Assembly (NCBI RefSeq): GCF_011492965.1
Contig: NZ_CP045121.1
Span: forward strand, 1,488,001-1,552,000
Origin: Rubrobacter marinus
GTDB taxonomy: Bacteria > Actinomycetota > Rubrobacteria > Rubrobacterales > Rubrobacteraceae
Direction: 5' to 3'
DNA length: 64,000 nt
In this document: positions 37,236 to 44,883 of the stretch, one piece after another
How the letters are laid out: the number at the start of each line of letters is the position of its first letter
How positions within the stretch are numbered: position 1 is the first letter of the stretch
Notes under the pieces: model-generated
Seen by the model: the letters and a program-made list of their open reading frames with translations, nothing else
The model's database searches: none
Told to the model about the DNA's origin: nothing
Position numbers and translations under genes: made by a program

Positions 37236-38597
37236 TCAGGTGGTCGCGGGCTCGGAACCGGGGACGTCCAGCTCGCCCTCTTCGGCCTCGGGGCCGTGGC
37301 TCACCTCGCGCACCATCAAGACGGCGTAGAGCAGGCCCATGACGAGGTACATCCCGGCGAAACCTATGAGCGTGAAGAGCACGCTGCCGGAGGAGATGAG
37401 CGGGGAGACCCCGTCGGCGGTGCGCATGAGGCCGTAGGCGAGCCAGGGCTGCCGGCCGAGCTCGGCGGTGAGCCAGCCGGCCGTATTCGCGATAAACGGG
37501 AACGGGATGGCGAGCATCAGGGCCCAGAGCATCGGGCGCGTCCGGTAGAGCCGGCCGCGCCACAGGAGGAGGGCCGCGATGACCAGGAGCCCTATAAAGA
37601 TCGTCCCGAGGCCGACCATGACGTGGTAGGAGTAGTAGAGGAGCGGGATGTTGTCCGGCCAGTCCTCCCTGGGGAACTCCTCGAGGCCCCGGATCTCGGC
37701 GGTCGGCGAGCCGTACATCAGGATGCCCAGGCCCCCGGGCAGGGCGACGGCGTTGTCGATGCGCCTGTTCTCGACGTCCGGCTGCCCGATGAAGACCAGG
37801 TCGCCCTGGCCGGTCTCGAAGTGGCCCTCGATCGCGGCGAGGGTGACCGGCTGCTTCTCGGCGAGCAGGTCGCTGTGGGCGTGGCCCGTCGGCCAGAGCA
37901 TCCAGACGCTCGCGACGACCCCCACGATCACGCCGACCTTCAAGAAGATCCTGCCGTAGGGCTCGGACCGGCCGGAGAGCAGATAAAAGGCTCCGAGGCC
38001 GGCCATGGCGAACGCCCCGCAGACCGTGGCGCCGCCCATGGTGTGGGCGTACTGCGGGATCATCCACGGGTTCGTGAGCACGGCCCAGTAGTCGTTGAGC
38101 TCGATCTCGCCGTTCTCCAGCGTCCGGTAACCCACGGGGTTCTGCAACCAGGCGTTCGTCGTGATGATGAAGTAGCCCGAGGCCCACGTGCCCAGGAAGA
38201 CCATGAGGGAGGAGAACCAGTGGACCCTCTGGCCGAAGCGGCGCTCGCCGAAGAGGAAGAGCCCGACGAAGGCTGACTCGAGGAAAAAGGCGAAGGCGCC
38301 CTCCATCGCCAGGGTCTGGGCGATGATGTCGCCGGTGAACGCGGAGAAGCGGGCCCAGTTGGTGCCGAACTGGAACTCCATCGGGATGCCGGTCACGACG
38401 CCCATAACGAAGGTGATCGCGAAGATCTTCCCCCAGAACCGCGCCGCCCTGTTCCAGGTCTCGTTGCCGTTCCTCATGTAGACGCTCTTGAGGATGAACA
38501 CGAGCAGCGCGAGCCCCATGGTGAGCTGCGGAAACAGAAAGTGGTAGGCCGCCGTGAAGGCGAACTGCAATCGGCTTGCCAGCAACGCGTCTTCCAA
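37236..38597 (-). CDS. cydA: Cytochrome bd ubiquinol oxidase subunit I
   Basis: A 453-residue heme-bearing subunit. The first heme ligand is His19 in FTAAYHFLFPQLTMGLALLV. GYFIITTNAWLQNPVGYR and PQYAHTMGGATVCGAFAM carry the b558 His, and ELGRQPWLAYGLMRTADGVS is the quinol-site GRQPW motif. The Q-loop is short, so this is the S-subfamily form found in many Gram-positives. High-affinity oxygen reduction supports growth at low O2 or under sulfide/NO stress. It shares strand and order with cydDC and cydB. It is also the nearest terminal oxidase to the sulfur island. Confidence 0.97.
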   Translation of the reverse strand: MEDALLASRLQFAFTAAYHFLFPQLTMGLALLVFILKSVYMRNGNETWNRAARFWGKIFAITFVMGVVTGIPMEFQFGTNWARFSAFTGDIIAQTLAMEGAFAFFLESAFVGLFLFGERRFGQRVHWFSSLMVFLGTWASGYFIITTNAWLQNPVGYRTLENGEIELNDYWAVLTNPWMIPQYAHTMGGATVCGAFAMAGLGAFYLLSGRSEPYGRIFLKVGVIVGVVASVWMLWPTGHAHSDLLAEKQPVTLAAIEGHFETGQGDLVFIGQPDVENRRIDNAVALPGGLGILMYGSPTAEIRGLEEFPREDWPDNIPLLYYSYHVMVGLGTIFIGLLVIAALLLWRGRLYRTRPMLWALMLAIPFPFIANTAGWLTAELGRQPWLAYGLMRTADGVSPLISSGSVLFTLIGFAGMYLVMGLLYAVLMVREVSHGPEAEEGELDVPGSEPATT

Positions 38598-38655
38598 ATC
38601 CTTACCTCCCGTCGAGACGGCCCCCGCGGGTCCGCCGATGTTTGCATTCGAGTCC

Positions 38656-38683
38656 CCGGGCCGCGGAGCGTTTCGCGGCCCGG
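38656..38683. terminator. Hairpin between cydC and cydA
   Basis: A perfect 10-bp stem CCGGGCCGCG / CGCGGCCCGG with an 8-base loop lies in the 125-base gap between cydC and cydA. There is no T tract. It may be a partial terminator or an mRNA processing/stability element that separates transporter from oxidase expression. Confidence 0.5.
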
Positions 38684-38722
38684 CGAAAGCCGGTCATTCG
38701 AGGCGAACGGGAGGCTTCTCCT

Positions 38723-40459
38723 TCACGCTGTTGCCAGCATCCCGTTCTGCACGTCGCGCATCCTGTTGTAGAGGCCGCCCGCCCCCGCGAGCTCCGCGTG
38801 CGTGCCGCGCTCGACGACGCGCCCCGCGTCGAGGACCAGGATCTCGTCCATCGCCTCCAGCCCGACGAGGCGGTGCGTGACCAGGAGGAGGCTCTTTTCC
38901 TGCCCGGGGTCCAGAATGGAGGAGAGCAGCTCCCCCTCGGTGAGGCGGTCGAGGTCGGCCGTCGGCTCGTCGAGGGCGAGGATGGGGGCGCCCTTGAGGA
39001 GCGCCCGCGCCACGGCGAGCCGCCTCCTCTCGCCGCCGGAGAGGCGCGAGCCGCCCTCCCCGACGTACTCGTCGAGCCCCTCCGGCAGGGCGCGCACGAA
39101 GTCCTCCAGACGAGCCCTCCGCAAGACCCTCCGGAGCGCGCCCTCGTCGGCCTCAGGATCGGCTACGAGCAGGTTCTCGCGCAGGGTGCCGGCGAAGACG
39201 TGCGGGTCCTGGGGCGCGACGGCTACCCCCGCGCGGAGGTCGTCGGCGGCGTAGGAGCGGGCGTCTTGGCCGCCGAAGCGGACCGAGCCCTCGTCGGGGT
39301 CGTAGAAGCGCAGGAGGAGGGCCAGGATCGTGCTCTTCCCGGAGCCGCTCGGGCCGACCACGGCGACCTTCCGGCCGGGCGGGAGCCGGAGGGAGACCTC
39401 GTCGAGCACGGGCGGGCCTGCGGGCTCGTAGCGGAAGCTCACCCGGTCGAGCTCGAAGGCGTGGTCTTCGGGAGGGGGGAGCGGATCCTCCGGGTCCCGT
39501 GCCCCGGGCTCTGCGTCCGTGACCTCGAAGAGCCGCCGGCCGGCGCTCAGGGAGCGGTCGAGGGAGCGGAAGGCGGTCCCGAGCGGGGCCACGGCTTCGA
39601 AGCTGCCCAGGACCACGAGCGCCAGGAAGGCGAGCCAGACCCCTTCGATCTCGCCGGCCGCGACGAGCGGGACCGAGAGGACGAGGACGGCCACGAGCGC
39701 GAGGCCCGTCATCGTCTCGGTCGCTGACTCCTGCAGCCCCGCGACGAGGGCCGACCTTCTCTGCGTCCCCTCGAGCTTGCGGTCGAGGGCGGAGATCTCC
39801 TGCTTCTCCGCCCCCTCCCGGCCGAAGGCGAGGAGGTCGCGCGCCCCGCTCACGCCGTCCAGGATGCGCGCGCCGAGCTCCGCCCTCAGCCCGAGCTCGC
39901 GCCGGCCGAGCCCCCGGGAGAGGCGGCGGACGAGGAGCGGCACCCCGACGCCGGTCGCCGCGAGGAACCCCAGGGCGACGAGGGCGAGCGTCCGGTCGAA
40001 GGGAAGGAGGACGGCGAAGGTCAGCAGGGAGACCAGCACGGCCACGACGAAGGGGGAGAGGATCCTCAGGAACACGTTCTCCAGCTCCTCGACGTCGCGG
40101 ACGAAGCGGGAGAGCAGGTCCCCCGAGCGGTAGCCCGAGAGGCGGGCGGGGGCGAGGGGCTCGAGGCGGGCGTAGAAGAACGTCCTGAGGCTCTGGAGCA
40201 GGCGGAAGGTGAGACCGTGGGAGACGAGCCTCTCGGCGTAGCGGGAGAAGGCGCGCGAGACGCTGAAGAAGCGCACGAGGTAGACGGCGAGGGCGAGCTC
40301 CCCGAGTAGGGGCTGGAGCGCCGCGGCGGAGATCACGTACGCCGCGGTCGCCAGCAGGCCCACCCCGCTCACGACCGTCGCCGCGCCGAGCGCCGCCGAG
40401 AGCGCCACCCTCCCTCCGTAGGGCCGGAGAAAGCCGAGCAGCCGCAGGAAGAGCCTCAC
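38723..40459 (-). CDS. cydC: ABC exporter subunit CydC (cytochrome bd assembly)
   Basis: A 578-residue ABC half-transporter: six membrane helices in the first 290 residues, then a nucleotide-binding domain with Walker A VVGPSGSGKSTILALLL, Q-loop VAPQDPHVFAGTLRENLL, signature GGSRLSGGERRRLAVARALL, Walker B APILALDEPTADLD and the switch His in LLLVTHRLVG. CydDC exports cysteine/glutathione or heme-related thiols and is required for cytochrome bd assembly. Its start overlaps the cydD stop (GTGA). Context with cydAB makes the name secure. No frame break was seen, in contrast to cydD. Confidence 0.93.
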   Translation of the reverse strand: MRLFLRLLGFLRPYGGRVALSAALGAATVVSGVGLLATAAYVISAAALQPLLGELALAVYLVRFFSVSRAFSRYAERLVSHGLTFRLLQSLRTFFYARLEPLAPARLSGYRSGDLLSRFVRDVEELENVFLRILSPFVVAVLVSLLTFAVLLPFDRTLALVALGFLAATGVGVPLLVRRLSRGLGRRELGLRAELGARILDGVSGARDLLAFGREGAEKQEISALDRKLEGTQRRSALVAGLQESATETMTGLALVAVLVLSVPLVAAGEIEGVWLAFLALVVLGSFEAVAPLGTAFRSLDRSLSAGRRLFEVTDAEPGARDPEDPLPPPEDHAFELDRVSFRYEPAGPPVLDEVSLRLPPGRKVAVVGPSGSGKSTILALLLRFYDPDEGSVRFGGQDARSYAADDLRAGVAVAPQDPHVFAGTLRENLLVADPEADEGALRRVLRRARLEDFVRALPEGLDEYVGEGGSRLSGGERRRLAVARALLKGAPILALDEPTADLDRLTEGELLSSILDPGQEKSLLLVTHRLVGLEAMDEILVLDAGRVVERGTHAELAGAGGLYNRMRDVQNGMLATA

Positions 40460-42213
40460 GCCGTCACCCCCGCCACGGAGGCCACGACGAGCCGGGCGTA
40501 CGCGCCGCCCCGCGAGAGGAGCTCCTCGTGGGTGCCGACCTCCACGATGCAGCCGTCTTCCAATACGGCGATCCTGTCGGCCGCCCTCGCGGTGTTCAGG
40601 CGGTGGGCGACGACGAGGGTGGTGCGGCCCCGGGCGAGGGGGGGCAGAGCTTCGGCGACGAGCCTCTCGCTCTCGGGGTCGAGGCTCGAGGTGGGCTCGT
40701 CCATCACGAGGATCGGGGCGTCCTTGAGGAAGGCGCGGGCGATGGCGAGCCTCTGCGCCTCGCCGCCCGAGAGGCGGGCCCCGCGCTCGCCGACCGCCGA
40801 GTCGTAGCCCCGCGGGAGCCGCCGGACGAACTCGTGCGCCCCCGAGAGCTCCGCCGCCCGCTCGACCTCGGCCCTGCTCGCCCCGGGGCGCGCCATCCGG
40901 ATGTTCTCGAGCACCGTCCCGTGGAACAGGTGGGGCCGCTGCGGCACCAGCGCCACCCCTCCCGCCAGACTTCGACCGGCAGCGAGGAGATCGGCGCGCC
41001 GTCCGCGTAGATGCCCCCCTCCCGCGGGACCGAGAACCCGAGCAGGAGGTCCACGAGGGTGCTCTTCCCCGAGCCGCTGCGCCCCACGAGCGCGGTCGTC
41101 GTGCCGGAGGACAAGGTGAGGTCGACGCCCCGGAGGGCCTCGCGCCCGCTCCCCGGGTAGGCGAACCGGACGCCTACGAGCTCGACGGTTGGTGCACCGG
41201 TGGGTGGGGGAGGGGTGGTGCGTGCCTCGCGACGCGGCGCGGCGGGGGTTTCGAGGACCTCGAGGATGCGGCTCGCCGCGGCCCTTCCCTCCAGTGCCGC
41301 GTGCCTAGTGGCGCCGAGCTCGCGCAGAGGCTTGTAGAACTCCGGGGCGAGGAGGAGCACGAGGAAGGCCTCATCGAAGGGGATCGCGCCGTTGATCAGG
41401 CGCACCCCCAAGGAGACCGCGACGAGAGCGATGGCGGCGGAGGTCATGAACTCCAGGACGAGCCCGGAGAGGAACGCGTAGCGCAAGACCTTCATCGTCC
41501 GCACCCGGAACTCCTCGCCCACGCGGGCCACCCGCTCCCTCTCGTCGCCCGAGCGGCCGAAGGCCTTGAGCGTCGGCAGCCCCCGCAGGGCGTCCAGGAA
41601 GTGCGCACCCATGCGGGAGAGCGCCGCCCACTGCCGTCCGGCGTGCTCCTCGGCGTAGGAGCCGACCAGGATCATCATCACCGGGATCACGGGCGCCGTC
41701 CCGAGGAGCAACAGGGCGCTCAGGGGGTCCATCGCGAAGACGAAGCCGGAGACCATGAGCGGAACGAGGACGCTCAGGTATGTCTGCGGCAGGTAGCGGG
41801 CGAGGTACGGCTCGAGCTTCTCCACGCCCTCGGTCGCGGTCGTCGTCAGCTCGCCGCAACGCTCCCCGCCGCGTACGAGGGCCCGAGGCGAAGGACGTGC
41901 GAGAACAGACGCTCCCTGAGCCCCGACTTGACCCGCGCCGCCCCTTTGAGGGCCACGACCTCCCTCGTCCACAGGAGCGCGCCCCGCGCCAGCACGGCCC
42001 GAGCAGGAGCAGGACGACCGGCGCCAGGCGCGCGAGGTCCTCCCCGCCTACGAACGCGCCGGCCACCACCTCGCTCAAGAGCGCCATCTGCGCCACGGTG
42101 ATGGCGGCCGCGAGCAGCCCCACCCGACCACCGCGGCGAGGGAGGCCCGGGCGGAGCGGACGAGCCCGAGGAGCGCGCGATCGGGGCGCCGGCCCGACGC
42201 CCTCGCGCCCTCC
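40456..42213 (-). CDS. cydD: ABC exporter subunit CydD, four apparent single-base deletions
   Basis: Pieces in successive frames assemble into one CydD half-transporter of about 580 residues: RPDRALLGLVRSARASLAAV; GLLAAAITVAQMALLSEVVA; RGALLWTREVVALKGAARVK; GELTTTATEGVEKLEPYLAR through the membrane domain; Walker A LVGRSGSGKSTLVDLLLG; then ALVPQRPHLFHGTVLENIRM, signature ARLSGGEAQRLAIARAFL and LVMDEPTSSLDPE. Breaks fall at plus-strand C runs 42123-42125, 41998-42000, 41864-41867 and 40956-40959, each cured by one added C. Losses of one sign, all in homopolymers, argue for sequencing error. The 5' end is approximate because no convincing start codon is readable there. cydC follows with an overlap. 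Confidence 0.8.
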
Positions 42214-42814
42214 TTCGCGCGGCGCCCACCGGCGACGCGGCGGTCAACCCGCGCGCCCGGGTCGCATCCGACGAGCCCTCCCGGTCGCAGGAGGGACGCG
42301 CACCCGCCCCCTCGACCGACAGCCCCTACTCGCAAGATCCCGTAAACGCAAGTTCCCCGGCGACCCGGCGTCGACCCGATCAAACCCACCTCCACGCGGC
42401 CCTCCTGTTCTCCGAACGGTCTTCTCCAACCAAGCTCCGGGGGCGGCGCCCGGTTCCGGCAGAGGGGCGCCATCCCTCCACGCCACGAATCTTCCTCCCC
42501 GCGGAGCCGGGAGGCGCGGACCCTCTGGACCATCCTTCTAGCCAAAATTGATCACTATGCCTCCGTAAGGACGGGTAGATCGGCGGCTCCCGTCGGGCTC
42601 GTGACCCGCTCCACGGCGCCGGGGCTGCTACGGGCTCGCCGTCGGTGGGCGCCGGGGAGAGCGAACATGGACAAAGCTGACCAGAGAGATGACCCATCCC
42701 GGTCATGCCGCTCCCCTCTACCCCCGGTACGATCGGCGTGGAAGCAGACGAAGGCAGCGGGAGTCATGGGTTCGCAAGGTTCACGCCCCGGAATGCGGGC
42801 CGCGCCTCCGGAAC

Positions 42815-42865
42815 GGCGCGGCGCAGGCGCCGACATCCCGAGGAAGTCGGCGCCTGCGCCGCGCC
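42815..42865. repeat. Perfect 20-bp inverted repeat (long hairpin)
   Basis: Arms 42815-42834 and 42846-42865 are perfectly complementary, with an 11-base loop. The stem is almost entirely G/C. It lies in a divergent region, not after a gene, so an ordinary terminator role is not obvious. Confidence 0.85.
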
Positions 42866-42922
42866 GGAAATGTCCCTCCGCCGTCCCTCGGAGAGCCGAC
42901 CGCGGAGCCCGAGAGAAGACGC

Positions 42923-42960
42923 TTGCGCGCTTCTACATTGCTAAATTACAATATTGTAAT
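42923..42960 (+). promoter_or_regulatory. Putative promoter with 16-bp palindromic operator
   Basis: TTGCGC (42923-42928), an 18-base spacer and TACAAT (42947-42952) make a plausible sigma-70-type promoter for the operon starting at 43007. The perfect palindrome ATTACAATATTGTAAT (42945-42960) covers the -10 box. Its ATTAC-N6-GTAAT shape resembles the imperfect palindrome before the ArsR gene (54496-54511), suggesting repression by that protein. Confidence 0.55.
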
Positions 42961-43006
42961 ACAAATATGTGCTGACAACGACGGAAGGCGCATCCGAGGA
43001 GGAGAG

Positions 43007-43276
43007 ATGGGCGTTCGGGTGTACGGAGAGATGGACGAGAGGGCGCGCGGGCACTCCGGGCAGGTTGAGGGATCTCGCCCGGCGGTGTGGGGGAGGGGGC
43101 GGCGCCGCTCTGGCCGGGTCGAGAGCGGGGAAGGTGGGCCTGCCCCCGGCTTCGCGTCGCGAGGCGCGGCGGCGAGTGCGGGCGAGCTCTCGGCGATGGT
43201 CGGGGGCGGGGGCGCTGCTCGCGGGGACCCCGCTCCGGGCTCCGGGCTCGGGCATCTCGTGCGGTGGCGCTCATGA
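43007..43276 (+). CDS. Possible small leader ORF coupled to the FeS-NrfD gene
   Basis: An 89-codon frame starting at ATG 43007 after CCGAGGAGGAGAG, the best ribosome-binding site in the neighbourhood. Its TGA overlaps the ATG of the ferredoxin-NrfD gene as ATGA, and that gene has no ribosome-binding site of its own, so coupled translation is plausible. The first 25 residues (MGVRVYGEMDERARGHSGQV) look ordinary; the rest is Gly/Arg/Ala-rich and may be distorted by G-run errors. No family recognised. It could be a small subunit, a leader, or chance. Confidence 0.35.
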   Translation: MGVRVYGEMDERARGHSGQVEGSRPAVWGRGRRRSGRVESGEGGPAPGFASRGAAASAGELSAMVGGGGAARGDPAPGSGLGHLVRWRS

Positions 43277-44868
43277 CGAGCTACGGCTTCGTAATAGACA
43301 ACCGCAAGTGCATCGGCTGCCACGCGTGCACGGTCGCGTGCAAGGCCGAGCACGAGGTGCCCGTCGGGGTGAACCGGACGTGGGTGAAGTACGTGGAGAA
43401 GGGCGAGTTCCCCAACACCGAGCGGGCGTTCCACGTGATGCGCTGCAACCATTGTGAGGATGCCCCGTGCGTGGAGGCTTGTCCGGTAACGGCGTTGTAC
43501 GTCCGGGACGATGGGATCGTGGACTTCGACTGGGACCGGTGCATCGGGTGCAACGCCTGCATCCAGGCCTGCCCTTACGACGCCTTGTACACCGACCCGG
43601 GCACCCATACCACGGCGAAGTGCAACTACTGCGCCCATCGGGTGGACGTGGGGCTCGAGCCCGCGTGCGTGAACGTCTGTCCGGAAGAGGCCATCATCAG
43701 CGGCGACATTGACGACCCCGAAACCCCGATCAGCCGCCTCCTCGCCCGCGAGAAGGTTACGGTCCGCAAGCCGGAGAAGGGCACCAAGCCGAAGCTCTTC
43801 TACATAGACGGCGACGAGGCCGCGCTGACCCCCGGGGACGCCCCGCCCTCCTCGGACTACATGTGGGGCAACCAGCGGCGCGGCGTCGGCCGGTTCGTCC
43901 CGGGGAACGGGCACGGCGACGGGGCTGGCGTGATGCAAGGCGTCATCCCGCTCGGCCGCAAAGGCGGAGGGGGCTCCCCGGCCGCGACGGAGACGAAGAG
44001 GCTGTCCGGGGGGGCGCGGAGGACCTACGACGCCCCGAACAAGGGGGTCGCGTGGGGCAAGGAGGTCCCCGGCTACGTGTGGACCAAGGCGATAGCGAGC
44101 GGCTCGGTCGCCATCCCGTTCCTGATCGCGGGGCTCGGGGTCGCGGTGGAGGGCGCGGCGCTGTGGGCGGGGACCGTACTCGGCCTGGTGTTCATGGTGG
44201 CGACCGGGGCTTGCTGGTCCTGGACCTCGGGCGTCCGGACCGCTTCCACTACGTGCTGCTCAGGCCCAGTGGAAGAGCTGGCTGGTGCGGGGGCATACAT
44301 CATCACGGGCTTCGGCGGGTTGCTGGCGCTGTGGGCGGCGCTTGATCTCCTCGGGATCGGGGCGGCGACGGCGGTGCTGGCGTGGCCGCTCGTGGCGTTC
44401 GCGGTCGCGACGGCCGTGTACACGGCGTTTCTGTTCGGTCAGGCGAAGGGGCGGGACTTCTGGCAGAGCCCGGCGCTCCCGTTGCACATGCTCGCCCACG
44501 CCGTGGTGGGCGGGGCGGCGGCGCTGTACCTGGCGTCGCTGTTCGTCGGGGGGCTCGAGCCCCTGCGCGAGGTGTTGCGGTGGACCCTCGGGGCGGGGGT
44601 ACTCGTCGCGCTCGTCGTGATGTGGGTCGAGCTCGGGATGCGCCATCCAACCCTCGATGCCGAGCGGGCGGCGAAGATGATCTACGCGGGCCGCTACAAG
44701 GTCCTGTTCTGGGTGGGGTCCGTGCTCCTCGGCTCGCTGGTCCCGCTCGCCGGGGTGGCGGTCGGCGCCCCGCTCGCGGTCGCGACGGCGGCGGTGCTGT
44801 CCCTGGTGGGGATGCTCGCCACCGAACACGCGTGGGTCGAGGCCCCGCAGACCATACCGCTCGCCTGA
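43273..44868 (+). CDS. Ferredoxin-type electron-transfer subunit fused to NrfD membrane subunit, three apparent single-base deletions
   Basis: One polypeptide joins the electron-transfer and membrane subunits of a DMSO-reductase-superfamily complex. Residues 1-190 bind four [4Fe-4S] clusters through CIGCHACTVAC, CNHCEDAPCVEACP, CIGCNACIQACP and CNYCAHRVDV...CVNVCP. A flexible linker follows (about 190-265). An NrfD domain with eight to nine helices starts at KAIASGSVAIPFLIAGLGVA. Between 44206 and 44293 the frame slips three times (GGGGC at 44206-44210, CCC 44265-44267, G5 44289-44293). Correction restores LLVLDLGRPDRFHYVLLRP, the conserved NrfD motif, and the outer frame stays open. No Tat or Sec signal precedes the FeS domain, so it faces the cytoplasm. 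It would pass electrons between the next gene's Mo enzyme and quinone. Confidence 0.88.
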   Translation: MTSYGFVIDNRKCIGCHACTVACKAEHEVPVGVNRTWVKYVEKGEFPNTERAFHVMRCNHCEDAPCVEACPVTALYVRDDGIVDFDWDRCIGCNACIQACPYDALYTDPGTHTTAKCNYCAHRVDVGLEPACVNVCPEEAIISGDIDDPETPISRLLAREKVTVRKPEKGTKPKLFYIDGDEAALTPGDAPPSSDYMWGNQRRGVGRFVPGNGHGDGAGVMQGVIPLGRKGGGGSPAATETKRLSGGARRTYDAPNKGVAWGKEVPGYVWTKAIASGSVAIPFLIAGLGVAVEGAALWAGTVLGLVFMVATGACWSWTSGVRTASTTCCSGPVEELAGAGAYIITGFGGLLALWAALDLLGIGAATAVLAWPLVAFAVATAVYTAFLFGQAKGRDFWQSPALPLHMLAHAVVGGAAALYLASLFVGGLEPLREVLRWTLGAGVLVALVVMWVELGMRHPTLDAERAAKMIYAGRYKVLFWVGSVLLGSLVPLAGVAVGAPLAVATAAVLSLVGMLATEHAWVEAPQTIPLA

Positions 44869-44883
44869 CCCAAGGGAGAAGAG

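Larger units (their letters stand above)
42214..43006. other. Divergent intergenic region between cydDCAB and the Mo-oxidoreductase operon
   Basis: About 790 bases without a supportable gene. It contains an A/T-rich TTGATCAC-bearing spot at 42,541-42,558 (possible cydD-side promoter), a 20-bp perfect inverted repeat (42815-42865) and a strongly A/T-rich promoter-like patch at 42,930-42,970 with a 16-bp palindrome. The last two are listed separately. Confidence 0.6.
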
